The notes below the pieces were generated by a model. It was not told the origin of the DNA and did not search any database. It worked only from the letters and a program-made list of their open reading frames with translations. From assembly GCF_014652415.1 (NCBI RefSeq), contig NZ_BMYT01000005.1, positions 62,001-126,000 of the forward strand: DNA of 64,000 nucleotides, read 5' to 3'. Origin of the DNA: Affinundibacterium macrobrachii (GTDB taxonomy: Bacteria > Pseudomonadota > Gammaproteobacteria > Burkholderiales > Burkholderiaceae_D). A program made the translations under genes and the position numbers. Shown one piece after another: positions 44,844-53,655 of the stretch (position 1 is the first letter of the stretch; the number at the start of each line of letters is the position of its first letter).

Positions 44844-45983
44844 ATGCGTAATTTGATTACTTTAGGTGCAGAAGAAGAGTTACAAATCGTTGATCAAGAT
44901 AGTTTGGAGTTGGTGGCGCATGATTTTGATCGTGGTCAGCTTGACTATCCTGATTGCAACGGTAGCTCCTCCTGCGAGCTGCATAAGGCAGTGGTCGAAT
45001 TACAGACGCCTATTTGCCATACCCCAGATCAGATCGTCGCCAGTGTTTCTTCTATGCGTGAAATTATTCGTTTAAGAGCGCATGCGCAAGGCCAACGAAT
45101 TCTATCCGCGGGGGTGCATCCATTCTCTAACTGGAAGGAACAAGAGATCAATAAAGACCTGCACAAGCATCAGCACTATATTCGTTTAGTGGATGAATAC
45201 GCTGACATTATGCGTAGTTTGGTGTCATACGGATTTCATGTTCATTTGGGTTTGCCAAAAGGAATTCCGGCTATGGCAGTGTTCAATTCTTTGCGCAATA
45301 GTTTGGCTCCGGTGTTGGCGATTTCTTTGAGCTCTCCTTTTTATGAGGGCCGTGACACAGGGATGCAAAGTTGGCGTCATTCGATGTTAGATCGCTTGCC
45401 GCGTATGGGAACACCTGATATTTGGCGATCAGAAGAAGAGTATTTCAAACACATAGAATTGTTGCGCAAAGTTGGTACTCTGGAAGAACAGCATGGCATG
45501 TGGGAAGACTTACGTTTGCATCATCGTTATCACACGCTGGAGGTGAGAATTTGTGATGCCACGCCATCGCTCGAACACATCTGGTTAATCACAGCCTTGT
45601 TGCAATGTGAAGCCGCAACGCTGGTGCAAGATTATCAGCGTGGTCGATTAACTAAGCCGCTGTCACGCGCTTGTTTGGAAGAAAATAAATGGCGGGTACG
45701 TCGGCATGGATTAGCTGCTGCCTTGATTGATTGGAATAGCGAGAAACCCATCAGCTTGCATGATTATTTTGATCAATGGCTTGTGCGTTTAACGCCAGTA
45801 GCACGAGAATTGGGCTTATTTGAGCGGATGCGCGAAAAGATCCAAGCTTTGTTTATTCAAGGCGTATCTGCAGATATTCAACGCGGTATATTCAAACGTT
45901 CTGAAAATTACCAAACATTGGTTCAGCATTTGATTTACGAAACTGAGGAAGCGCAATTTGCACCCGTACAATATAGGCAGTAA
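44844..45983 (+). CDS. YbdK-type carboxylate-amine ligase (GCS2 fold)
   Basis: 379 residues from ATG 44844, with AGGGG 5 bases upstream (GTG at 44832 would add four). It begins ITLGAEEELQIVD with the E-E-E motif of the glutamate-cysteine ligase type 2 fold, followed by SSCELHKAVVELQTP, YGFHVHLGLPKG, RHSMLDRLPRMGTPD, RYHTLEVRICDATPS, matching YbdK (372 residues in E. coli). These enzymes ligate a carboxylate to an amine with ATP and have weak glutamate-cysteine ligase activity; true substrates are unknown. The downstream ATP-grasp-like gene lies 4-7 bp beyond the stop, depending on the GTG used. Confidence 0.88.
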   Translation: MRNLITLGAEEELQIVDQDSLELVAHDFDRGQLDYPDCNGSSSCELHKAVVELQTPICHTPDQIVASVSSMREIIRLRAHAQGQRILSAGVHPFSNWKEQEINKDLHKHQHYIRLVDEYADIMRSLVSYGFHVHLGLPKGIPAMAVFNSLRNSLAPVLAISLSSPFYEGRDTGMQSWRHSMLDRLPRMGTPDIWRSEEEYFKHIELLRKVGTLEEQHGMWEDLRLHHRYHTLEVRICDATPSLEHIWLITALLQCEAATLVQDYQRGRLTKPLSRACLEENKWRVRRHGLAAALIDWNSEKPISLHDYFDQWLVRLTPVARELGLFERMREKIQALFIQGVSADIQRGIFKRSENYQTLVQHLIYETEEAQFAPVQYRQ

Positions 45984-45987
45984 GTCA

Positions 45988-47199
45988 GTGGTGCCTGCTG
46001 ATCATCCGTTTCATCCGCTTAGTTTTGAGCTGCAACAAACAGCACCTCAATCTAAACAGCGCATCCATGATTTGTGGGCACAAGCAGCCGGGACGCCACA
46101 TCTGCCACCGCAAGCAGTGCTATTTTCCGAATGGCCGCTAGTCGCATCGCAGTGCTTACAAGACAAATTGACGCAAAGGACAGAAGCACTCTGCCAGGTT
46201 TTGCAACCCCATTTACAAGCACAAGCGATTCAGCAACATGGTTGGCAGCATGGTACAGCGGCGGATGTATTAACGATTGATTACGCGATCATTTGCGATG
46301 GCGATAGCTGGGATATTCGCTTGGTTGAATTTCAAGCGTTCACTTCTCTGTTGACGATGGGGTACCGCCTACATCAAGTCCATAGCCAATTATGGCCACA
46401 GTTAGCCGATTGCCCACCATGGCAAGGAGCAAAGACTGAACAGTCTTGGATGCAAGCGAGTCGCGCATGGTTGGCGGGCGGTGATAATCCTGCGCTGTTA
46501 GAATACCAAGCTTGGCAACGTGGCACGCTATTCGATTTGCATGCGAGTTCATTATTATGGAATATGCCGATCGTCGAGCCACATCAGATTGAAGTGGATG
46601 CCAATGGCAGACTCTTTTCGACGCAACATGGTGTACGCCAACAGCACGACTATATTCTCAATCGCTTGATCTTGAGCGAATTAGAGGATGATGCGCAATT
46701 TTTACGACAACTTCAAAAGTCGCAAATGAATTGGCACAGTCATCCTGCATGGTATTTTTTGGTACACAAGGGCTTGTCTGCAGAACTAACAATTCCTTTT
46801 GAGCCCAAAAATGTCAAACTCAGTCAATGGCATGAGCTAAATTTGCCAGCACAAGAAATCGTTGCGAAAAATATTTATTCTTGTGGCGGGAAAGATTTGC
46901 GAATTGGTCCATCTGTGCAAGAACTAGAAGACTTATCGCTTGCTGGGCAAGGCGATCAATGGCTAGTGCAACCGCGTTATCGTCCTTATCCTGTCATGCG
47001 TTCGAGCAATGGTGTGCCTGTATTTGCAGAAGTGAGAATGATTGTGCAACTGCAAGAGAATCAGCAAGCACGCAGTCAGCAAACACGCATCGCCATGCAA
47101 ATTCTTCGCATGTATTGCGCTGAGCAAGCATCGGCTAGTTTCTTTCAAGGACGTGAAGGTGAGGGCGCAAACATCTTACATCGACCTCCGAATAATTGA
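45988..47199 (+). CDS. ATP-grasp-like ligase partner of the amidoligase
   Basis: 403 residues if it starts at GTG 45988 or 45991 (a TTG at 45958 is also in frame). No N-terminal signal. The middle has acidic residues at DYAIICDGDSWDIRLVEFQAF, and the C-terminal region reads IVAKNIYSCGGKDLRIGPSVQELEDL...WLVQPRYRPYPVM...GVPVFAEVRMIV, which resembles an ATP-grasp ligase: an ATP-binding Lys, a glycine-rich loop and late acidic/arginine residues for Mg and phosphate. I read the match by eye. The immediate upstream ligase gene implies a two-enzyme peptide or amide synthesis. Confidence 0.65.
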   Translation: MVPADHPFHPLSFELQQTAPQSKQRIHDLWAQAAGTPHLPPQAVLFSEWPLVASQCLQDKLTQRTEALCQVLQPHLQAQAIQQHGWQHGTAADVLTIDYAIICDGDSWDIRLVEFQAFTSLLTMGYRLHQVHSQLWPQLADCPPWQGAKTEQSWMQASRAWLAGGDNPALLEYQAWQRGTLFDLHASSLLWNMPIVEPHQIEVDANGRLFSTQHGVRQQHDYILNRLILSELEDDAQFLRQLQKSQMNWHSHPAWYFLVHKGLSAELTIPFEPKNVKLSQWHELNLPAQEIVAKNIYSCGGKDLRIGPSVQELEDLSLAGQGDQWLVQPRYRPYPVMRSSNGVPVFAEVRMIVQLQENQQARSQQTRIAMQILRMYCAEQASASFFQGREGEGANILHRPPNN

Positions 47200-47223
47200 G
47201 CTCGCAGAGAACGGATACTAGGT

Positions 47224-47266
47224 AAAAAATTCGCGATAAGCAATCTGTAGTTACTTATCGCGAATT
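47224..47266 (-). terminator. Terminator after ndh
   Basis: A perfect 13-bp stem (47228-47240 and 47254-47266) around a 13-base loop, with the A-run at 47224-47229 reading as a T-run on the minus strand. It ends the leftward ndh transcript and sits between two convergent genes. Confidence 0.88.
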
Positions 47267-47318
47267 GTTGGGATTGAGATTGATGCCTAGAGCAAAATAT
47301 CAATGCAAGTAATGCGGA

Positions 47319-48647
47319 TTAATGTAATTTAATTCTAGGATTTCTGACACGATCAATGGTCTCGGCCCAGGTGGATAACCAAGTATGGAACCAACCATTG
47401 ACCGCGACTTGATGATGTTTATGCAGTGACCAATACATCCATTTCGCGAGCGTGCCTTCAATAAAAACAGAACCGCTGGCAATTGCGCCCATCAGGCTAC
47501 CAACGGTACTGTAATTGCCGAGCGAAACCAAAGAGCCATGATCTTTGTAAGTGAACTCTTTGAGTGGTTTTCCTTCCAGTGAGCGACATAAAGAATCCGC
47601 TAAACACGATGCTTGTTGGTGCGCTGATTGCGCACGTGGCGGCACATTCGCTTGTCCTTCTCCTTGTGGGCACGCACAACAATCACCGATGGCAAAGATC
47701 GAGACATCTGTGCTTGTTTGTAAATTGCGGTGTACCACTAATTGATTTAAACGGTTCGTTTCTAGTCCATCTAAGTTGCGTAAGAAATCAGGCGCTTTGA
47801 TACCCGCGGCCCACACCACGATACCACTGGGAATAAATTTTCCACTAGCCATGGCAACACCTTCTTTGCTTACTTCAACGACTTTTTCATTGGTATGAAT
47901 TTCGATAGCGATGCTACGCAACTCTTTTGCCACTGCATCAGACAGGCGTTCGGGCAACATTTGTAATAAGCGAGGTGATGCATCGACGATCACAATTTTT
48001 AAGTCTTTTTCAGGATGAAAATTGACTAAGCCATAGCTTGATAAAATCTTAGTGGTCATGTGCAATTCTGCGGCGAGCTCTACCCCAGTAGCTCCGCCGC
48101 CGATAATGGTGACGGTGAAGCGACCTTCGCCAGCATTTTGTTTTTGTGATTGCGCACGCAGACAACAGTTCACTAATTTGTGGTGAAAACGTTCTGCTGC
48201 TTGTAAAGAGTCAAGCATGATGCAGTTTTCATTTGCACCTTTGGTTCCAAAGTCATTCGTTTGACTGCCGAGCGCTATCACCAGTTGGTCGTAGTGGATG
48301 GCTTGCTGTGGTAGTAACTCGATACCTTCTTCGTCCAGAGTTGGCTCTAGATAAATTTCTTTCTTCTCTCTCGATAAACCATGCATACGACCGAGTCGAA
48401 ATTCAAAATGTTTACTACGTGCTAGCGCAAAGTATTCACGTTCATCTGCATGGCTGTCTAAGGTGCCAGCAGCGACTTGATGCAATAGTGGTTTCCACAA
48501 GTGGGTACGACTGGCATCGACTAAAATAATCCTTGCTTTCCTTTTCTTACCAAGACGTTTTCCTAGGCGTACAGCCAATTCCAATCCACCCGCACCGCCA
48601 CCAACAATGACGATTTGATGCAGTGCTTCGTTTTGCACAGTATTCAT
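47319..48647 (-). CDS. ndh: Type II NADH dehydrogenase
   Basis: 442 residues, close to E. coli Ndh (434). An N-terminal FAD fold IVIVGGGAGGLELAVRLG, a second dinucleotide motif TVTIGGGATGVELAAELH for NADH, then VVWAAGIKAPDFLRNLDG and IFAIGDCCACP, the usual quinone-site text of this family. A C-terminal amphipathic end (LAKWMYWSLHKHHQVAV) attaches it to the inner membrane. It transfers electrons from NADH to quinone without pumping protons. ATG start at 48647; no close partner genes. Confidence 0.9.
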   Translation of the reverse strand: MNTVQNEALHQIVIVGGGAGGLELAVRLGKRLGKKRKARIILVDASRTHLWKPLLHQVAAGTLDSHADEREYFALARSKHFEFRLGRMHGLSREKKEIYLEPTLDEEGIELLPQQAIHYDQLVIALGSQTNDFGTKGANENCIMLDSLQAAERFHHKLVNCCLRAQSQKQNAGEGRFTVTIIGGGATGVELAAELHMTTKILSSYGLVNFHPEKDLKIVIVDASPRLLQMLPERLSDAVAKELRSIAIEIHTNEKVVEVSKEGVAMASGKFIPSGIVVWAAGIKAPDFLRNLDGLETNRLNQLVVHRNLQTSTDVSIFAIGDCCACPQGEGQANVPPRAQSAHQQASCLADSLCRSLEGKPLKEFTYKDHGSLVSLGNYSTVGSLMGAIASGSVFIEGTLAKWMYWSLHKHHQVAVNGWFHTWLSTWAETIDRVRNPRIKLH

Positions 48648-49192
48648 GTTGCGCCCTTTAATTTAAAAACCTATTTCAAGACGCACCGATCAATTGTTAA
48701 GCCGCATTGATACTTAGCGCAGATTAGTTGATTTCAGATGCCACTTAAAATAGATTTTCAATCGCCACTGCGATTTTACTCCTGCTTGTTCATGCTGGAG
48801 TTTAATATTTTAGAATCTCGTATTTGAATCTTATCGACAGCACAATCGACAATCCAATTCAGTCGCTGATTTACATAAAATTTGACTTGTAAAGTCGGTG
48901 CGCTTGTTTGTTTGTGTTTATTTGCGCCTAGGATTTGCTTGTACTTAGCTTGATCATTATCGGGGTTTATTAAACTACGCAGCAATTCAGTTGCCTAGTG
49001 TAGGTGACTAACTAAAAGAAATACAAATAATCAACAATGCCAATGGTAAAAATACTTTCCAATAATTAGTTTATGTGCGAGACTTATCGGCCAATTCACA
49101 GTCTGTAATCCCATCCTTGTTGAATCAATTTTGAATCAATTATCGTCAGAAATTCTCAATCTCATCATTAATTCTATTCCCCCCAAAGTTGC
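48648..49192. other. 545 bp intergenic region, ndh / sensor kinase
   Basis: AT-rich sequence between divergent genes. One leftward open frame of 69 codons (48776-48985) has no Shine-Dalgarno or domain and is unconvincing. No riboswitch or repeat stood out. The promoters of both genes must lie here. Confidence 0.4.
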
Positions 49193-50614
49193 ATGCCTAA
49201 TGACTCACAATTGATCGCTATTGAACACGTTAGCATTGGTATGTTCGTCGAGCTCGATTTGAGTCGACTTGAGCACAGCTTTTCGACGAACGCGTTCAAG
49301 ATCAGCACTCAGCAGCAGCTTAATCAATTACGCGCCTTGAGACTAAAGCAAGTCCGCTACATTCCATCTAAGTCAGACATCGTGCAACTCAACGTGGCAG
49401 TCTCAATGGATAGCATTACCAAAACTAAACCTGAACATTTTGAAAAAAATACCGCGCATGACTCTTCGTGGCGATATGTACTCAGTACGGCATTTGACGA
49501 TCTTTGGAACATCGGTGCGCAACGCCGTCTACCGTGGTGTGCCCATTGGCCTCTGATCGCTCTTACTGGTGCTTGTGTGGGTATGGCAATCGTCCTTTTT
49601 GCGGCGTTGTTTAGCGGTAATCTGCTGCGTATAGAGCGGTGGCTATCGAATTTAGGTTGGGCGATGCTAACTGGTATCACGATCATGTTGCTCTTGCAAG
49701 GCAGTTTTATTGTTTTGAGTGGGGTCATCTCGGCGGAGCGACTCTTGCAATGGCGTGAAGGGGTAGGGCGCTCGCGTTGGTTGGCGTATATTGGCGTGCC
49801 GGCAATCTGCAGCGTGCTGGGGCTAATTACTCAGGATGTCCTGATGCGTTCGGTCGATACGGGTAGTATTGTGCAACCTCGATTACCGAGTTACGGGGCG
49901 CTGATTACCTTCCTTGCTGGCGGTATTCTGCTAGCAGGACTGAGTTGGTGGCGACTGCGCGCTCAGTTGCGAGCGCATAAAGTTCAACAGCAAATGACCG
50001 AGGCGCAGCTACGTCTTTTGCAAGCTCAGATCGAGCCCCACTTTCTTTTCAATACCCTCGCTAATGTTCAGGGCTTGATTGATTATGAACCTGCGCTGGC
50101 CAAGCGCATGCTTGATGCCTTTACTGATTACTTGCGGGCGAGCCTGCTACAGATGCGCGAGCAAAACGTGAGTTTGGGTCAGGAGTTGGATCTAGTGCAA
50201 AGTTATCTGACCGTAATGCAATGTCGAATGGGGGATCGTTTACGTTGGCAACTGGACTTGTCAGTTGAGCTAAGAGACGCACAAATTCCACCGCTACTCT
50301 TACAACCCTTGATTGAAAACGCAATCCACCATGGATTAGAACCCAAGGTGGCAGGTGGCCAGCTTGTTTTACGTGCACGCATTGAAGACCATACGCTTTG
50401 CATCGAAATCGAAGACGATGGCATCGGCCTGATTGCTGCGCAGGAACGACCCCGTCGAGGTAACGGTGTAGCGCTGAGGAATATCCGCGAGCGGTTGCAG
50501 GCTGCGTATGGTGCGCAGGCTAGTTTGCTATTGATGATGGGAGCAAATCAAGTAGGCACTCGCGTGTACTTACGTTTGCCTCTTACATATCCTCCATTGA
50601 TACCTACTATTTAA
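49193..50614 (+). CDS. LytS-type histidine kinase with N-terminal DUF3391
   Basis: 473 residues. Residues ~6-65 (LIAIEHVSIGMFVELDLSRL, then FKISTQQQLNQLRALRLKQVRYI) match DUF3391, a domain otherwise seen at the start of HD-GYP cyclic-di-GMP phosphodiesterases. Four hydrophobic segments (~120-250) follow. The cytoplasmic kinase part has the His_kinase motif EAQLRLLQAQIEPHFLFN with His283, the N-box PLIENAIHHGLEP, and DGIGL and GNGVALRNI in HATPase_c. The LytTR regulator is 26 bp downstream, forming a LytS/LytR-like pair. The domain combination is unusual. Confidence 0.88.
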   Translation: MPNDSQLIAIEHVSIGMFVELDLSRLEHSFSTNAFKISTQQQLNQLRALRLKQVRYIPSKSDIVQLNVAVSMDSITKTKPEHFEKNTAHDSSWRYVLSTAFDDLWNIGAQRRLPWCAHWPLIALTGACVGMAIVLFAALFSGNLLRIERWLSNLGWAMLTGITIMLLLQGSFIVLSGVISAERLLQWREGVGRSRWLAYIGVPAICSVLGLITQDVLMRSVDTGSIVQPRLPSYGALITFLAGGILLAGLSWWRLRAQLRAHKVQQQMTEAQLRLLQAQIEPHFLFNTLANVQGLIDYEPALAKRMLDAFTDYLRASLLQMREQNVSLGQELDLVQSYLTVMQCRMGDRLRWQLDLSVELRDAQIPPLLLQPLIENAIHHGLEPKVAGGQLVLRARIEDHTLCIEIEDDGIGLIAAQERPRRGNGVALRNIRERLQAAYGAQASLLLMMGANQVGTRVYLRLPLTYPPLIPTI

Positions 50615-50640
50615 CGAATATTTAAATTGAGCTGACATCG

Positions 50641-51468
50641 ATGAATATGAATTCCATGCAACGCCCCCGAGCCTTGCTTGCTGACGACGAACCTCATTTG
50701 CTACGTGTATTGCAAGATCGTCTTCTTGAACTTTGGCCAGAGTTGGAGATTGTTGCGACGGTACAGCATGGTCTCGCCGCTGCTGAGCAAATCGGACTGC
50801 TACAGCCAGATATTGCGTTTTTAGATATCCAGATGCCTGGCCTGACAGGTCTAGAAGTCGCTCAAGGAATTGAAGGAGCGACCCGCGTAGTGTTTGTAAC
50901 AGCTTACGATGAACATGCGTTGAGTGCCTTTGAACACGAGGCCGTTGACTATGTGCTTAAGCCTCTAAAAATCGAGCGTCTTCAATTGACGGTGGATCGC
51001 TTGCGTCGAACCTTAGCAAACCATTCTGCAGTTGCTGTCAATGCGAGTGATGGGAATGCTGCATCGATCGTTCCTTTGTCCGACGCGACGCAACTAGCAA
51101 AAGTGCTAGCGCAATTGATGCCGCGTATCGCCAGTCCTCAACCGACGCTGCGTCACCTGCGTGCCAGCCGCGGTAGTATTACCTACGTCATTCCCGTGGA
51201 GGACATTCTTTTCTTACAGTCCGATGAAAAATATACCCTTGTTCGCACGGTGGAACATGAGTATCTAATTCGCAGTTCTATTATGGAGTTAGCCAGCCAG
51301 CTTGACCCGCAGTGCTTCTGGCAAGTGCATCGTGGCATCATTATTAATGTGGATCACCTGTTGTCTACGCGACGCGATGACAATGCTCGGCTCTACTTGC
51401 AAATGCGTGGACATGATGGCGAACTTCCTGTGAGTCGCGCTTATATGCACATGTTTAAGGCTATGTAA
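50641..51468 (+). CDS. LytTR-family response regulator
   Basis: 275 residues: a receiver domain (~10-125) with Asp62 in FLDIQMPG, conserved Thr in FVTAYDEH and Lys in VLKPLKI, then a linker and a C-terminal LytTR DNA-binding domain (~170-275) reading RASRGSITYVIPVEDILFLQSDEKYTLVRT...IMELASQLDPQCFWQVHRGIIINV. It is the partner of the DUF3391-LytS kinase 26 bp upstream; LytTR regulators typically control surface, autolysis or metabolite genes through direct repeats. No target site is obvious nearby. Confidence 0.93.
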   Translation: MNMNSMQRPRALLADDEPHLLRVLQDRLLELWPELEIVATVQHGLAAAEQIGLLQPDIAFLDIQMPGLTGLEVAQGIEGATRVVFVTAYDEHALSAFEHEAVDYVLKPLKIERLQLTVDRLRRTLANHSAVAVNASDGNAASIVPLSDATQLAKVLAQLMPRIASPQPTLRHLRASRGSITYVIPVEDILFLQSDEKYTLVRTVEHEYLIRSSIMELASQLDPQCFWQVHRGIIINVDHLLSTRRDDNARLYLQMRGHDGELPVSRAYMHMFKAM

Positions 51469-51629
51469 GTCTAGTCAGCTTAGTTATCTTAGTTAGCCAA
51501 ATTTTTATAACTTGAAAATTCTAATAAGTGACGTTGCAATCGGCAGCGTATCTTGCCTTTAAAGTTGAGAGCTACTTATAAGGAGGAATCGTGTCCTAGA
51601 TTGAACGCTGTTCAATCTTGATTGAGCCT

Positions 51630-52571
51630 TCAAATCCAAATCGGATGTTCTTCGTCATCGTTCGGTATATAGCTCAGATATTGCACCATTCGTGGTGTTC
51701 TGCCGTGATTGGGAGTCGCGCAGTGTGGTAATGCTTGATGCCAAATGATGAAATCCCCAGCTTTGCCGGTGATGGGCTTACTGATTAGCGTTTGCTCGGC
51801 GATACGACGAGGATTTTCATCTGGGCCTAATCCGTTCAACCAGCTTGGTATTTGCTGGTGAAAGCCTGGCACACAATGAAATGCACCGTCGTTCTCATTA
51901 CAATCGCTTAAATATAATAAGCCTTGAAATCGATTTGGGATAGGCTGCGCGAGGCTAACATCCCAATGCAAACCATTTCCACGAAACGAATAGTGCGTTG
52001 TTTCTGGTGGATTAAAACTGACGTGATCGATCGTTTTGTAAATTGCCTTACTACCATATAGTTGTTCGTACGCCGCACGAATTCGCGTTGATGTTCGATT
52101 GGTATTGAGACGAGGGTGGTTATACAGCGGGAGCATTAATCCCTGTCTCTGTGATTGCGAGCGATACCATGTGCTTGGGTCGTTTAAATCAGCTTGTAAG
52201 AAATCAAGAATTGCTTGTCGGCTTTCTGCGCAGGCTTGGGCGTCAATGACCTGCGGCAAAACGAGATAAGCATTTTCTTCCCAAAACGCGATTTGCTCAG
52301 CACTTAATTGATAGTCAGATTCGTTTTGTATCGCATCATCAGTTTGATCGAGAATTACATATTCCGAATTCGATCGCACTAGCCAAGTGCGAAATTCTTC
52401 CAGACTAGGACGCTCTTCCAAAACAAATTTCAAAGCAATTGGGTGTGGAATATGACAAGCATATAAAGCTTGCACCATCCGTCGCCATGAGTAATTGGTG
52501 CGCGGGTCAGAATGATAAGCAGGATCGCAATGACGTTCCCAAAAATTCTTAAGAATAGGCCAGTCTTGCAT
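51630..52571 (-). CDS. PhyH-family Fe(II)/2-oxoglutarate dioxygenase
   Basis: 313 residues. From ~110: AYLVLPQVIDAQACAESRQAILDFL, then HWDVSLAQP with His202 and Asp204 as iron ligands, and a distal GDFIIWHQALPHCATPNHGRTPRMVQYLS supplying the third His and the Arg for 2-oxoglutarate. This is the phytanoyl-CoA dioxygenase (PhyH) signature. The N-terminal ~100 residues (tryptophan-rich, with WERHCDPAYHSDPRTNYSWRR) are unrecognised. Substrate unknown; relatives hydroxylate lipids, amino acids or small metabolites. Confidence 0.8.
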   Translation of the reverse strand: MQDWPILKNFWERHCDPAYHSDPRTNYSWRRMVQALYACHIPHPIALKFVLEERPSLEEFRTWLVRSNSEYVILDQTDDAIQNESDYQLSAEQIAFWEENAYLVLPQVIDAQACAESRQAILDFLQADLNDPSTWYRSQSQRQGLMLPLYNHPRLNTNRTSTRIRAAYEQLYGSKAIYKTIDHVSFNPPETTHYSFRGNGLHWDVSLAQPIPNRFQGLLYLSDCNENDGAFHCVPGFHQQIPSWLNGLGPDENPRRIAEQTLISKPITGKAGDFIIWHQALPHCATPNHGRTPRMVQYLSYIPNDDEEHPIWI

Positions 52572-52750
52572 TTGCCATCTCCCGAAAAGTGCTATTTACT
52601 TTAAATTTGCTTTATCGGCATCAGATGAGTTTTCTGGTGATCACATCACTGAAATACTTGTGGCCAGTTCGGATGCATGATTATTTTATGTGCAGACACT
52701 GAGTCGTTCTATATGTGACCCAATATATTCGTTGCCAATTGAGTGCTAAG

Positions 52751-53440
52751 CTATTCGAATTGTTTTTTGAATTCAGCAAACTGAGCGGTAAGCTCCGATA
52801 CGCTAAGACGTAATTGCGCCACTTCTTCTTCCAAATGCGCGATGCGATCTTTTTGGTTTGTTGAAGGTGTCGCAAAATTTGTCGATTGTTGTTGCTCGAT
52901 CTCGGCTTCATCGCAACTGAGTAGATGGGCGTAGCGAGGTTCTTTTGTGCCAGGAGCTAATGCTAAACGGCTTACCAGCGCGGGATATTTATTCATTAAA
53001 AAATCTAAGGATTTTTCAACATCTGCAACGCTGGCGAATTCATGCAAGCGACCAACTCGATTTCGAATTTCTCCAGCGGTTTGCCATCCGCGTAGCATTA
53101 ATACCGTTAACACTGCTAGTTTGTCTTGCTCAAGCATCCATTTTAAACGCATGCGATGTTCATACTTAGCAACTCTGGCACCCGCTTGATGCGTCACACC
53201 GATTAATTTTTTTATGGCGAGTCGATCAAGTGCTTCGCTCACTTGTGATTCTGTTAGTGACATCACAGGATCACGGCTGGTTAATTGATTACATGCGTTG
53301 ACTAAAGCGTTTAAAGATAGTGGATAGTTATCTGGCGTGTTTGCTTCTTTCTCAGCAAGTGAGCCTAATACCCGAACTTCGATTTCATCGAGAAATGCAT
53401 TGTTTGTGCTGTGATCGGAAGGAGTTGCTTCGGTTGTCAT
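52751..53440 (-). CDS. yceH: YceH/DUF480 family protein
   Basis: 229 residues from ATG 53440 (an upstream in-frame start would add 32 residues of atypical sequence). The core EIEVRVLGSLAEKEANTPDNYPLSLNALVNACNQLTSRDPVM is diagnostic for DUF480, which forms two tandem winged helices, and LMLRGWQTAGEIRNRVGRLHEFASVADVE opens the second. The final ~30 residues (RIAHLEEEVAQLRLSVSELTAQF) form a coiled coil, as in YceH. Function unknown, possibly DNA-binding. Confidence 0.92.
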   Translation of the reverse strand: MTTEATPSDHSTNNAFLDEIEVRVLGSLAEKEANTPDNYPLSLNALVNACNQLTSRDPVMSLTESQVSEALDRLAIKKLIGVTHQAGARVAKYEHRMRLKWMLEQDKLAVLTVLMLRGWQTAGEIRNRVGRLHEFASVADVEKSLDFLMNKYPALVSRLALAPGTKEPRYAHLLSCDEAEIEQQQSTNFATPSTNQKDRIAHLEEEVAQLRLSVSELTAQFAEFKKQFE

Positions 53441-53579
53441 GATAATTTTTTGGAGATAGGTAATAGTGGGATTACAGCAGAGGTCGGTACAAAAAAATAT
53501 GCAGAAACGTGCAGACTGGACGACCTTATTAATCAAAGATTGATTTCATTTTCCTCGCATCTAATTAGATATCGACACC

Positions 53580-53607
53580 AAGCATCAAACATCAAGCATC
53601 AAGCATC
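53580..53607. repeat. 7-bp tandem repeat, four units
   Basis: Four contiguous 7-bp units AAGCATC, AAACATC, AAGCATC, AAGCATC lie between the yceH start and the next gene's stop. Short and AT-leaning; they could be a slippage tract. No coding role. Confidence 0.7.
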
Positions 53608-53655
53608 GAGAACAAAGATGCCTTGTCTTTTCGTTCCACAGTATTTTACTCCATC

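Noticed and set aside
48776..48985. 69-residue frame in the ndh-kinase gap
   Set aside because: No Shine-Dalgarno, no recognised domain and AT-rich composition; likely chance.
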